DNA of 64,000 nt from CAZGAQ01 sp964523405 (GTDB lineage: Bacteria > Planctomycetota > Phycisphaerae > UBA1845 > Fen-1342), in the NCBI GenBank assembly GCA_964523405.1, contig CAZGAQ010000008.1:62001-126000 (forward strand), read 5' to 3'. Under the pieces are notes generated by a model, which did not search any database, was not told the origin of the DNA, and saw only the letters and a list, made by a program, of their open reading frames with translations. The translations under genes were made by a program, and so were the position numbers. Below, piece after piece: positions 53,518-62,078 of the stretch (position 1 is the first letter of the stretch; every line of letters starts with the position of its first letter).

Positions 53518-53952
53518 GGATGTACTCCCTGTCCAGGGGCCCGCCGAACGCCAATGGACCGTCCGCGGCGCGTGGGGCCGGTGGCGGAACCACCCGGCGG
53601 GCGCAGTTCTACGAAGCACACAGTGTATCGTGGCGGCCACGACGGCTCAATTCGCCGCGTGCTGGCGGGCGTGTGCTCTGCCCGGGGGAGACCGCGGGTG
53701 ACGGTGGGCCTATCTGAGCAGGCCGGAGTCGCTGAGGAGGCCCCTCCGCTGGCGGGTGCGGTCGGGAGCCTGTGCGCGTCGCAGCACGGGCCGAACGAGC
53801 CGCTGTGGCCGGGCGCGGCCAGGGTGAAGCTGGTTACCGGACGCGGGCGGGGGGCGATTGCCAAGCCCCTTGGCACGCGCGGGTTGCGCGTTATACTGAC
53901 CGTTTTGCCTGCATTCGAGGCGGTGTCGCCTCACACCTACGGAGGCACGTGC
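53518..53952. other. Divergent intergenic region, 435 nt
   Basis: It separates the zinc-finger gene (leftward) from the EF-G-like gene (rightward). The only clear signal is the promoter at 53870-53897. Open frames across it are extensions of the EF-G frame or shadows without ribosome sites. Confidence 0.6.
53870..53897 (+). promoter_or_regulatory. Promoter of the EF-G-like gene
   Basis: TTGGCA (53870-53875), a 16-nt spacer and TATACT (53892-53897), each one mismatch from consensus. The leader to ATG 53953 is about 50 nt and ends in a GGAGG site. Confidence 0.65.
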
Positions 53953-55998
53953 ATGGGCGCGTATGCGATTGAGCAGATCCGGAACCTCGCCCTCGTCGGC
54001 CACGCGGCGGCCGGCAAGACCACGCTGGGCGAAGCCATCCTGCACAAGCTGGGTCTCACGACCCGCTTGGGCAACGTGGATGACGGCAGCAGCGTGCTGG
54101 ACTTTGACGAGGAATCCAAAGAGCGGCGCCACAGCGTCGACTCGGCCCTCTTCTACGGGGAGCACAACGGGCATCTGCTCAATTTCATCGTCACGCCGGG
54201 CATGCCGGACTATTCCGGCCTGTCCATCTCCGCCCTGTCCGCGGCCGAGACGGCGGCCGTCGTGATCTCCGCGTCCGGTGGCATCGGGGTCAACACACGC
54301 CGCATGTTCAATGCCGCCAAGGAGGCGGGGCTGGCGCGGATGATCATCATCACGCGCATTGACGCCGAGAACGTGCAGCTCGCCGACATCGTCGCGGCCG
54401 TCCGCGAGACCTTCGGAAACGAGTGCCGGCCGATCAACCTGCCGACCGGCGGCGGCAAGGCCGTGATCGACTGTCTGGCCAACGCTGCCGGCGACGCCGA
54501 CATTCTCGACGTGGGCGAGTGTCACACGGCGCTGATCGACGCGATTGTCGAGACCGACGACGCGCTGATGGAAGAGTTCATGGAAAAGGGTTCGGTCCCG
54601 GCCGAGAAGCTGGGCCCCGCGATTGCCAAGGCGGTGGCCGGCGGGCACATCGTGCCGATCCTGTTCACCAGCGCCCGCAGCGACGTGGGCGTGCAGGAGC
54701 TGCTGGATGCGACCGTTCACTATCTGCCATCGCCGGCCGTCGGTAAGCAGCGTGCGCTGCTGCTCGGCGAAGGCGATGCGGTCAAGGAGACGCCGCTAAC
54801 GGCCGGTGCGGACGGCGATTTCGTGGCCCAGGTCTTCAAGATTCAGACCGAGCCGAAAAGCAACATCCGCTACTCGCTGGCGCGCGTCTTCAGCGGCAAG
54901 CTGACCGGCGAAGGCCAGGTTTTCTCGGCGGGCGAGCGCAAGGGCCAGCGGCCGGGGCACATCCTGAAGGTGCGCGGTGCGGACCACCAGGAAGTCGAAG
55001 CGGCCAGCGCCGGCGACATCGTGGCGTTCGCGAAGCTCGAGTTCAAGCTGGGGGACGTCGTGCTGGGCAAGGCGGGCGACGGGCGCATCGCGATGCCGAA
55101 GACGCCGACGCCGATGTACGCCCTGGCACTGGAGCCCAAAGCGCGCGGCGACGTCGAGAAGATCTCCGGCGCGCTGCACCGCTACGCAGAAGAGGATCCG
55201 TGCTTCGAGTACAGCCGCGAAGCGGAGACGGCCGAGCTGGTCATGCGCGGGCTCGGGGACCTGCACCTCACCATGATCCGCAGCAAGATGAAGCGCTACT
55301 TCAAGCTGGAAGTGGACACCAAGCCGCCGAAGATCCCCTATCGCGAGACGATCTCCGGTACGGTCAAGTATGTCGAATATACGCACAAGAAGCAGACCGG
55401 CGGCGCCGGCCAGTTCGCGCGCGTGTTCATCGACATGGAACCGAACGAGCGCGGCAAGGGCTACGAGTTCGTCGACAAGATCTTCGGCGGCGTGATCGAC
55501 CAGCAGTTCCGCCCCGCGGTCGACAAGGGCTGCCGCGACCAGATGAAGAAGGGCGTCATCGCCGGCTACCCCGTCGTCGACGTCAAGATCTCGCTGGTGG
55601 ACGGCAAGACCCACCCGGTCGACTCGAAGGACATCGCCTTCCAGATCGCCGGTCGGCAGGTCTTCAAAAAGGCCTTCGCGCAGTGCAAGCCGATCCTGCT
55701 CGAGCCCGTGGTGAACATCGAAATCACGGTGCCGGCGGACAACATGGGCGACATCACGCGCGATATCGCCGGCAAGCGCGGCCAGATCCTGGGGCAGGAC
55801 ATGCTCCCGGGCAACCAGGTCGTGATCCGGGCGCAGGTCCCGCTGGCCGAAGTCGCCAACTATGCCTCGCAGCTCAAGAGCGTGACCGGTGGTCAGGGCA
55901 GCTACATGATGGAGCTGAGCCACTACGACATCGTCCCGCCGAACGTGCAGCAGCAGATTCAGGCGCAGTACAAGAAGGCGGACGAAGAGGAAGAATAG
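53953..55998 (+). CDS. Elongation factor G paralogue with degenerate GTPase motifs
   Basis: 681 residues starting at ATG 53953 (GGAGG 8 nt upstream). Domains I-V of EF-G can be followed to the C-terminus (YVEYTHKKQTGGAGQFARVF, ILGQDMLPGNQVVIRAQVPL). The P-loop is GHAAAGKTT. The switch II motif, DTPGH in true EF-G, reads VTPGM, so both the magnesium-site Asp and the catalytic His are replaced. The NKxD motif reads TRID, and switch I (RGITI) is altered. It is therefore an EF-G-like paralogue, not the housekeeping FusA. It may bind the ribosome without normal GTP hydrolysis. It precedes dsrC by about 170 nt. Confidence 0.9.
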   Translation: MGAYAIEQIRNLALVGHAAAGKTTLGEAILHKLGLTTRLGNVDDGSSVLDFDEESKERRHSVDSALFYGEHNGHLLNFIVTPGMPDYSGLSISALSAAETAAVVISASGGIGVNTRRMFNAAKEAGLARMIIITRIDAENVQLADIVAAVRETFGNECRPINLPTGGGKAVIDCLANAAGDADILDVGECHTALIDAIVETDDALMEEFMEKGSVPAEKLGPAIAKAVAGGHIVPILFTSARSDVGVQELLDATVHYLPSPAVGKQRALLLGEGDAVKETPLTAGADGDFVAQVFKIQTEPKSNIRYSLARVFSGKLTGEGQVFSAGERKGQRPGHILKVRGADHQEVEAASAGDIVAFAKLEFKLGDVVLGKAGDGRIAMPKTPTPMYALALEPKARGDVEKISGALHRYAEEDPCFEYSREAETAELVMRGLGDLHLTMIRSKMKRYFKLEVDTKPPKIPYRETISGTVKYVEYTHKKQTGGAGQFARVFIDMEPNERGKGYEFVDKIFGGVIDQQFRPAVDKGCRDQMKKGVIAGYPVVDVKISLVDGKTHPVDSKDIAFQIAGRQVFKKAFAQCKPILLEPVVNIEITVPADNMGDITRDIAGKRGQILGQDMLPGNQVVIRAQVPLAEVANYASQLKSVTGGQGSYMMELSHYDIVPPNVQQQIQAQYKKADEEEE

Positions 55999-56003
55999 CC
56001 GCC

Positions 56004-56022
56004 GCGCGGCGAACGGCCGCGC
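56004..56022 (+). terminator. GC-rich hairpin after the EF-G-like gene
   Basis: GCGCGGC (56004-56010) and GCCGCGC (56016-56022) form a 7-bp stem with a GAACG loop, 5 nt after the stop codon. No T-run follows, so termination efficiency is doubtful. Confidence 0.4.
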
Positions 56023-56169
56023 AGCCTCGGCATCCGTATCACCGGCCGACGGGTACGCCCGCCGGCCGGTTGCCATTGGGGGGCGCTCGCCCGCTGAGGG
56101 CCCCAGCGGTATAGTGGTGGAGCGGGGGCGGTCCGCCGGCGCTGCGGCGCGTCTCGAGGAGTCCGGCCT

Positions 56170-56478
56170 GTGGAGATTGACGGCCACGCCATCACGTTCG
56201 ACAAGGAAGGCTTCCTGACCGATCCCGCCATCTGGAATGAGCGTGTGGCGGCCGCCATCGCGCTGGAAGAGGGCGTGGCGGAGATGTCGGACAAGCACTG
56301 GGGCATCGTGAACTTCATCCGCAACTATTGGAAGGAGCACGACCTGGCCCCGCCGGTCCGCCTGATCTGCCAGGAGGTCGGCGTCAGCGTGCGCGAAATC
56401 TACAAGCTGTTCTCGTCCGGACCGGCGCGCGGGGCCTGCCGGATCGCCGGACTGCCCAAGCCGGACGGCTGCGTCTAG
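56170..56478 (+). CDS. dsrC: DsrC-family sulfur carrier protein
   Basis: 102 residues. GAGGAG 8 nt upstream supports the GTG start. The family fold is clear: ITFDKEGFLTDPAIWNERVA, HWGIVNFIRNYWKEHDLAPP, VREIYKLFSSGP. The flexible C-terminal arm ends ACRIAGLPKPDGCV and keeps both redox Cys, the penultimate one and the one 11 residues before it. That separates true DsrC from TusE, which lacks the upstream Cys. DsrC carries sulfur as a trisulfide and is the disulfide substrate of DsrMK-type membrane complexes, whose homologues are the next two genes. No dsrAB sulfite reductase lies in the window. Confidence 0.93.
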   Translation: MEIDGHAITFDKEGFLTDPAIWNERVAAAIALEEGVAEMSDKHWGIVNFIRNYWKEHDLAPPVRLICQEVGVSVREIYKLFSSGPARGACRIAGLPKPDGCV

Positions 56479-56532
56479 TCGCGGGGCTGGTTCACGGGGG
56501 CACGCGCGGCCGCGCGCCGCGCCGGGGCCACG

Positions 56533-57159
56533 GTGCTGAACACGCTGCGCATCTTGGTGACGTTGGGTTTCGTGTGGGCGGCCGGGGCGCTGGCCCTGCA
56601 GGTGCGCGTCGCGCGCGCGGCGGGGCGGCGCGAGTATGCGCGGCGCGCGGGCGACACGTGGCGGGGGTTGGTCTACAACTTCACGACCGCGATGCTTCCT
56701 GGCCACAAGGAATCGGCCCGGCTGCATCCCGTGAAGCTCGGACTGGGCGTGGCGCTACACGTCGGCGTGCTGCTGGCGCTGACGGGCGTGATCTTGCTGC
56801 TCGCGTCGCCGGTGACGGGGCTGCAGTTCCTGGGCGTGGTGCGGCCGCTTGTGCTGCTGGGGCTGGGGGCAGGGCTGGCGCTGCTGGCGGAGCGCCGGCG
56901 CGCGCCGCTGTTGCGGCAGCTGAGCGTGCCCGATGATTATCTCGCGAATGCGGCCACGTGCGGCCTGCTGATGCTGAGCGGGGCGATTGCACCGGGGCCG
57001 GTTGGCGCGACCGTGCTGCTGGGATACGCGCTGTTGCTGCTGGCGTACGTGCCGCTGGGCAAGCTGCGCCACGCGGTGTTCTTCTTCGCGGTGCGCGCCG
57101 ATCTGGGCTGGCGGCTGGGGTACCGCGGCGTGTATCCGCCGCGCGCGGGGACGGAGTAG
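56533..57159 (+). CDS. Cytochrome b-type membrane subunit, DsrM/TmcC/NarI-like
   Basis: 208 residues with five hydrophobic helices. Candidate haem ligands and family words are PGHKESARLHPVKLGLGVALH in the second helix region and PLGKLRHAVFFF near the end, followed by the basic motif LGWRLGYRGVYPPR, as in DsrM/HdrE proteins. It is shorter than typical DsrM (over 300 residues). The GTG start is weakly supported. Its stop lies 3 nt before the iron-sulfur partner gene, so they are cotranscribed. It should pass electrons between the menaquinone pool and the cytoplasmic partner. Confidence 0.82.
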   Translation: MLNTLRILVTLGFVWAAGALALQVRVARAAGRREYARRAGDTWRGLVYNFTTAMLPGHKESARLHPVKLGLGVALHVGVLLALTGVILLLASPVTGLQFLGVVRPLVLLGLGAGLALLAERRRAPLLRQLSVPDDYLANAATCGLLMLSGAIAPGPVGATVLLGYALLLLAYVPLGKLRHAVFFFAVRADLGWRLGYRGVYPPRAGTE

Positions 57160-57162
57160 CGC

Positions 57163-58458
57163 ATGGCGACGCCCGACACGCCCGACGTGCAGGCCGCGCG
57201 TCAGACGCTGGACCGCGTCATTCGTGGCTTGGCGGCGTACCATCTCAACGCCTGCGTGCGCTGCGGACTCTGTGGGGAGTCGTGCCACGTCTATCGCACG
57301 CAGCCGGAGCCGGCGAACCTGCCGGTGTCCAAGGCGCAGGCGGTGGCAGCCTTCTATCGCCGCGAGCACACGTGGCTCGGACGGGTGCTGCCCGCGCTGG
57401 TCGGGGCGCGCGACCTCACCCCCGCGGCACTGGACGAACTCGTCGAGCCGCTCTACGGCCGCTGCACCGGGTGCGGGCGCTGCAGCCTGCACTGCACGGT
57501 AGGGCTCGATATTGCGGCCGTCATTCGCGCCGGGCGGCAGATGCTCGCCGAGACCGGGCGCGTGCCGGAGGGGCTGCAACGCACGGTGGCGAACCAGATC
57601 GACACGGGCAACCAGATGGCGATCCCGCGCGCGGAGCTGCTGTCGACTGCGGACTGGCTCTCGCAGGACCTGCAGACGGAGATGCAGGACCCGGCTGTCC
57701 GCGTGCGGATCGACGAACCGGGTGCCCGGATGCTGTATCTGGTTAATCCGCGCGAGGTCAAGTTCTTCCCGCTCTCGCTGATGGCGGCGGCGGGCATCTT
57801 CCACGCGGCCGGCGAGAGTTGGACGTTGTCGAGCAAGTGCTTCGACGTGACGAACTACGGCTATTTCGCGGGCGCAGACGCGGCGGCGGGGGAGCTGACG
57901 CGCCGGGCGCTGGCGGAGGCGCGGGCGCTGGGCGTCCAGGAGATCGTGCTGTCAGAGTGCGGACACGGCTACCGGGCGTTTCGCTGGGAGGGACCGAACT
58001 GGTTGCAGCAGGAGTACGCGCTGCCGATGCGGAGCGTGCTGGAGCTGGTGGACGAATACCTCGCCCAGGGCCGCATCCGGGTGGACCCCGAGAAGAACGC
58101 GGAGCGCGTCACGCTGCACGACCCGTGCAACCTGGTGCGGTGGGGGGGGGTCAGCGAGCCGCAGCGCCGCATTCTCCGCCGCACCGTGCGGGACTTCGTG
58201 GAGATGACGCCCAATCGCCGGGATAACTTCTGCTGCGGCGGCGGGGGCGGGCTCCTGGCGCTGGCGGAGTACGGGGACCGCCGCGTCGCGACCGGGGCGC
58301 TCAAGGCGGAGCAGATTCGCGCGACGGGGGCGAAGATCGTCGCCACGCCGTGCCACAACTGCGCGGACCAGCTCCTGGAAATCAATAAGCGCTACAAGCT
58401 GGGGACCGAAATCCAGTCCATTGTGGAAATCGTCTACGCCGCCCTCGTGCGCGCGTGA
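57163..58458 (+). CDS. DsrK/HdrD-like iron-sulfur heterodisulfide reductase subunit
   Basis: 431 residues. Two 4Fe-4S ferredoxin-type motifs lie near the N-terminus: CVRCGLCGESCHVY and CTGCGRCSLHCTVG. Two Cys-rich CCG-type segments follow: SECGHGYRAF with HDPCNLVRWGG, and FCCGGGGGLLAL with TPCHNCADQL, as in HdrB/HdrD/DsrK, where they hold the noncubane catalytic cluster. Expected role: reduction or oxidation of the DsrC disulfide, coupled to the cytochrome b subunit. ATG 57163 is 3 nt after that gene. It is shorter than classical DsrK (about 540 residues). Confidence 0.9.
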   Translation: MATPDTPDVQAARQTLDRVIRGLAAYHLNACVRCGLCGESCHVYRTQPEPANLPVSKAQAVAAFYRREHTWLGRVLPALVGARDLTPAALDELVEPLYGRCTGCGRCSLHCTVGLDIAAVIRAGRQMLAETGRVPEGLQRTVANQIDTGNQMAIPRAELLSTADWLSQDLQTEMQDPAVRVRIDEPGARMLYLVNPREVKFFPLSLMAAAGIFHAAGESWTLSSKCFDVTNYGYFAGADAAAGELTRRALAEARALGVQEIVLSECGHGYRAFRWEGPNWLQQEYALPMRSVLELVDEYLAQGRIRVDPEKNAERVTLHDPCNLVRWGGVSEPQRRILRRTVRDFVEMTPNRRDNFCCGGGGGLLALAEYGDRRVATGALKAEQIRATGAKIVATPCHNCADQLLEINKRYKLGTEIQSIVEIVYAALVRA

Positions 58459-58467
58459 GCCCCGCGG

Positions 58468-59769
58468 CTAGGCCGGATTGCGATCGGCGGCCAGTTCCGC
58501 AACCGCGCGAACAGCCGCCTCGATCTGTTCGCGGGTCGTGCTGGGGCCGATCGAGAAGCGCACCGTGCCGCGCGGCGTGGTGCCCATGTGCTCGTGGATG
58601 AGCGGTGCGCATTGCAGGCCAGTCCGTGTCTGGATGCCGTAGTCCACGTCGAGAATCGTGCCGACGTCGGAGGGGTCGTACTGATCGATCGTGACCGACA
58701 GAGTCGCCACGCGCTGCTTGAGGTTGCGCGTCCCACAAATCCGCACGCCGCGAATCGCCGCCAGACCTTCCTGCAGCACGCCCAGCAGCTCCATTTCGTG
58801 CCGGTAGATGTGGTCCCGCCCGCGCCGCTCCAGCCAGTCCAGTCCCGCCGAGAGCCCGGCAATCCCCGCCAGGTTCTGCGTGCCGGCCTCCAGCCGATAC
58901 GGAAACTCCTCCAGGTGATACGGATCCGCGCTGCGCACGCCGGTCCCGCCGAACAGCGAAGAGCGAATCTCCGCGTCATCCGCGACGCAGATGCCGCCCG
59001 TGCCCGTCGGCGCCATCAGCCCCTTATGCCCTGTGAAGGCCAGGAAACTGATGTGACACTCCGCCATGTCCAGCTTCAGCACGCCCGCCGTCTGCGCCGT
59101 GTCGACCGCCAGCGGCACACCGCATGCCGCGCACACGGCGCCGATTGCCGCCAGGTCCTGCACCACGCCCGTCACGTTGGACGCGTGATTCACGATCACC
59201 AGCCGCGTGTTCGGGCGAATCGCCTTGCGGAGCTCCTGCGGATCGACGTAACCCTCACCGTCCGGGCGGACGAACGTGGCCGTCGCACCGCCGTCGCGCA
59301 CCTGGTGGTTTACCGGCCGGATGACCGAGTTGTGCTCGGTCAGGGTGGTCACGACGTGGTCGCCGGGGCGCAGCGTGCCGTGGATGATCAGGTTCAGACT
59401 CATCGTGGCGTTGAGCGTGAAGACCAGACGGTTGGGGTCTTTCACGCGGCCGGCCGCGGTCAGGCTGGGATTGAAGAACGCGCTCAGCCGTTTGCGCGTG
59501 CTGTGGATCATGTGCTCCGCGTGCAGGCCCAGATCGCACCCGGTGCGCCCGGGGTTCACGCCGTAGCGGCTGTAGAACTCGTGGACGGCCGCGTGCACCT
59601 CCGCGGGCTTGGGATAGCTGGTGGCCGCGTTGTCGAGATAGATGACCTGCTGTTGACACTCCGGCTCCGCCTGGCGGGCCGACGCCGCGTCAAGACCCGG
59701 AGTGCCCGGAGCCAAAGGCTCTGTGCCTGCGCCGGTCGCCCGCGCGCCCGAGTTCGTCTGGACTGCCAC
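58468..59769 (-). CDS. Aminotransferase class V / cysteine desulfurase-like enzyme
   Basis: 433 residues. GAGGTG 7 nt upstream sets GTG 59769; the first 40 residues are an unusual Ala/Gly/Thr-rich extension before VIYLDNAATSYPKPAEVHAA. The PLP Lys is in SFLAFTGHKGLMAPTGTGG, and TLTEHNSVIRP, IVNHASNVTGVVQDL and VDTAQTAG are typical of the SufS/CsdA/NifS-like group. The Cys in RTGLQCAPLIHEH is the candidate persulfide-forming residue. It ends 10 nt from the DsrK-like gene, convergent to it. Sulfur donation to DsrC would fit but is inference; a selenocysteine lyase-like role is also possible. Confidence 0.9.
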   Translation of the reverse strand: MAVQTNSGARATGAGTEPLAPGTPGLDAASARQAEPECQQQVIYLDNAATSYPKPAEVHAAVHEFYSRYGVNPGRTGCDLGLHAEHMIHSTRKRLSAFFNPSLTAAGRVKDPNRLVFTLNATMSLNLIIHGTLRPGDHVVTTLTEHNSVIRPVNHQVRDGGATATFVRPDGEGYVDPQELRKAIRPNTRLVIVNHASNVTGVVQDLAAIGAVCAACGVPLAVDTAQTAGVLKLDMAECHISFLAFTGHKGLMAPTGTGGICVADDAEIRSSLFGGTGVRSADPYHLEEFPYRLEAGTQNLAGIAGLSAGLDWLERRGRDHIYRHEMELLGVLQEGLAAIRGVRICGTRNLKQRVATLSVTIDQYDPSDVGTILDVDYGIQTRTGLQCAPLIHEHMGTTPRGTVRFSIGPSTTREQIEAAVRAVAELAADRNPA

Positions 59770-59910
59770 GTGAGTACACCTCAACTGCTGGGACGCCACG
59801 GCGCCCGCAAACGACACCGCGCGCTCCGGAGGAAAGCGGGTTCGGAACGCTCCAAGTCCGCAAAATAACACGCGGGGCGGACCGACGAAAGGCGCGCCCC
59901 GCCGTGGCCG

Positions 59911-60936
59911 CTACACGCCGTGCGGTGGCGGGGCGGTGGATTCGAAGACATCCAGGCGCGGCGCCAACAGCTGCGAAGGCGCCGGCTCGCCCGTGTCGAT
60001 CTGGTGGCGGAGCATCTGCACCGCGGTGCGGCCGAGCCGTTCCACCGGCGAGGTCACCGTCGTGAGCTTGACGTAGCCGTATTCGTGGAGCACGACGCCC
60101 TCGTGGCCGACGACGCTGATGTCTCGCGGCACGGTCAGGCCGTGCTTGACGAGAGCGTTGCAGGCCAAGATCGCCATCGCATCGGAGTACATGACCAGCG
60201 CTGTGGGGCGGGGCTTCTGGGCCAGGTACGCGGCCACGTGCTCGGCAATGTCCATGTAGCGGTCAAAGGTGGGCAGGGGTTCCAGGCCGTGGGCGCGCAA
60301 CGCCTCCACATAGCCGCGCTCGCGCTTGACGGTCATGTGGTGCCACTCGCCGCTGAAGTGGTGCATGAAGCCGATCCGCCGGTGCCCCAGCTCCACGAGG
60401 TGCTCGACGGCCAGGCGGGCGCCGAGTTCGTCGTCCACGTGGACGCAGTTCACCGGCTCGTGCAGCTCCGTGTTCATCCACACATTCGGAATGGAATAGT
60501 GGCGCAGGGCGGCGTGCGTGCGGCTCTCGGCATTGGCCGGAATGATCACCCCGTCGATCTGCTGCTCGGAAAAGATGCTGGTGCTCTCCATGTCGAGCTT
60601 GTCGCGAACGGTCTTCAGCACCAGCACGTCGCCGCGCTCGTTCACTTCGTTCGCGATGCCGCGCAACACGTTGCTGTAGTAGCTGCCGACCATGCACCAC
60701 TCGGTCGCCAACACGCCGATCGTGCGGAACTGCACGCCGGCCATCGCGCGGGCGGCCGCCAGCGGGCGGTAACGCAACTCGCGCGCCACGCGCAGCACGC
60801 GCTCACGCGTCTCACGGCTGAGGGCGACGTTGGTCTGCGACTTGCTCAGGGCAGTTGAAGCCGCCCCCACCGAAACCCCGGCTTCCCGGGCCACATCCCG
60901 AATCGTAACCCGCTTCGTGCGACCGGTCTTGGCCAT
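59911..60936 (-). CDS. LacI-family transcriptional regulator
   Basis: 341 residues; GGAG ahead of ATG 60936. The N-terminal helix-turn-helix is VTIRDVAREAGVSVGAASTA, and the hinge region is RYRPLAAARAM. The remainder is a periplasmic-binding-protein-like sensor (RTIGVLATEW, IDGVIIPANAESRT, HVDDELGARLAVEHL, GHRRIGFMHHF). Members bind palindromes with a central CG and release or bind DNA on a sugar signal. The DNA-reading residues differ from CcpA (GAAST instead of ATVSR), so its operator may not be cre-like. It stands alone here without sugar genes. The LacI-type operator at 10177-10190 could be a target, but this is untested. Confidence 0.93.
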   Translation of the reverse strand: MAKTGRTKRVTIRDVAREAGVSVGAASTALSKSQTNVALSRETRERVLRVARELRYRPLAAARAMAGVQFRTIGVLATEWCMVGSYYSNVLRGIANEVNERGDVLVLKTVRDKLDMESTSIFSEQQIDGVIIPANAESRTHAALRHYSIPNVWMNTELHEPVNCVHVDDELGARLAVEHLVELGHRRIGFMHHFSGEWHHMTVKRERGYVEALRAHGLEPLPTFDRYMDIAEHVAAYLAQKPRPTALVMYSDAMAILACNALVKHGLTVPRDISVVGHEGVVLHEYGYVKLTTVTSPVERLGRTAVQMLRHQIDTGEPAPSQLLAPRLDVFESTAPPPHGV

Positions 60937-61126
60937 CCCGTCGACTCCGTTTTGTTCTGAGCTGCTGCCGCGCGGGCGGAACGTGCTTGAGCGACCCGTG
61001 GTGGCAGAAGTCGCGACCCCGCTATCGGTATCATACTGGCCGGCTGGGCCGAACGCCAGCACGTGACGGGAGACCGTCCGCCGCGAGCCTCGGCGTGCAC
61101 CGGTAGGTAAGCTGCCGATAACCGCC

Positions 61127-61450
61127 TCAGGGCGACGCGGCCTGCCGCGTCTGCAGGAACCAGCGCACCTTGGCGGACCCGCCGCGGGGAGCCTGCCGCA
61201 CGAAGTACACCGTCCAGATCGCCCCATCCGACATCCGCAGCCGAAAACAGTGTCGCCGCAGGTACAGCTCGCCCCCGGCCCGCCCCCCCTCGCGCGCCGA
61301 GAACTTCCAGCTCTCCAGCCGCTCGACCACTGTGAACGATTCACCGCGCCACGCAAAGCCCGTCGGCAAGCCCGGCACGCCCGTTGCCATGGCCGCCGCG
61401 TCAAACGTCCCGGCATGCGGCGTGATCGGCTCGCTGACGAATTCCTCCAT
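61127..61450 (-). CDS. Small DUF6504-like protein
   Basis: 107 residues. GGAGGTG 8 nt upstream sets ATG 61450; the longer frame upstream is a shadow. The pattern FAWRGESFTVVERLESWKFS and LYLRRHCFRLRMSDG fits small DUF6504-type proteins with the FxWRGxxYxV core. The family function is unknown; it is often found near DNA polymerase IV/error-prone repair genes in other phyla, which are not seen here. Family assignment is from memory of the pattern. Confidence 0.65.
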   Translation of the reverse strand: MEEFVSEPITPHAGTFDAAAMATGVPGLPTGFAWRGESFTVVERLESWKFSAREGGRAGGELYLRRHCFRLRMSDGAIWTVYFVRQAPRGGSAKVRWFLQTRQAASP

Positions 61451-61571
61451 GGCGCGGCCACCTCCGGGGCACATCCTACAGTTTCTGACAGAGCGCGGCT
61501 GCGTCTCTTGTGACGGCCGGCGAACCAATCCATGGTGGAGCGCGTCCAACTTCCATCGCGAGGGCCGAACC

Positions 61572-61988
61572 ATGAACGTGGCTACGCTGAAACACCGCAC
61601 CTGGGCCAGTACACACCCTAACTTGCCGCCGCCGATGTGGCGAACACCGGTACCGCGCGCGGTATGCTGGTTGACGGTCGCCGGCCTGCTGCTGACGGCG
61701 GCCGACGGCCTCCTGCTAGGCCTGCTCTGCACTCGCGTCCATGCTGCCGACACGGACTTGCAGGCTGCGAGCATGCCGGAGCCGCCGCACACGCGCGCGG
61801 CCCGGGACGAAGCCCTGCAGCGCCTGGTCGGCGCCGCGGATGCAGCGCGCTGGGCCAGCATTGCACTCGAAGCGCTCCTGATCGCGACTGCCCCAGCGAT
61901 TCTGGTCACCGCCATCGGGCGGCGCATCTGGCGCGCGGTGCGCATCGTCGAAGCCTGGCCGGCGCGGGTTCCGGCCCAGGTGCCCTGA
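61572..61988 (+). CDS. Small membrane protein of unknown function
   Basis: 138 residues from ATG 61572, with GAGGG upstream; the longer open frame is not needed. Two hydrophobic helices flank a central hydrophilic stretch (AVCWLTVAGLLLTAADGLLLG; ASIALEALLIATAPAILVTA), so both ends may be cytoplasmic. The gene lies 90 nt before the sigma-factor gene, but the ECF-type promoter between them suggests separate control. I recognise no family. Confidence 0.6.
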   Translation: MNVATLKHRTWASTHPNLPPPMWRTPVPRAVCWLTVAGLLLTAADGLLLGLLCTRVHAADTDLQAASMPEPPHTRAARDEALQRLVGAADAARWASIALEALLIATAPAILVTAIGRRIWRAVRIVEAWPARVPAQVP

Positions 61989-62010
61989 CGACCGGCCGCG
62001 AAAAGGGCGC

Positions 62011-62038
62011 GAACCAAATCCCCGCGGGCGCGGTCTAA
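62011..62038 (+). promoter_or_regulatory. ECF-sigma-type promoter upstream of the sigma-factor gene
   Basis: GAACCAA (62011-62017) followed after 16 nt by TCTAA (62034-62038), with a G just before the TCTAA. This fits the GAAC...GTC(T/G)AA architecture of extracytoplasmic-function sigma promoters. The sigma gene starts 41 nt downstream, which suggests autoregulation. Confidence 0.55.
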
Positions 62039-62078
62039 TACACGTTGGGCCGCTCCGAGGCCCCCATCGGAGAACCGG

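Noticed and set aside
52432..53952. Very long N-terminal extension of the EF-G-like frame
   Set aside because: The frame is open only because of GC bias; a promoter and GGAGG site lie just ahead of ATG 53953, where the EF-G fold starts.
59911..60936. Direct assignment of this LacI regulator to the operator at 10177-10190
   Set aside because: It is only a hypothesis: the distance is about 50 kb, the recognition helix differs from CcpA, and other LacI genes surely exist in the genome.
61030..61058. Promoter for the LacI gene (TATGAT on the minus strand)
   Set aside because: The -10 is good, but no acceptable -35 lies at 16-18 nt.
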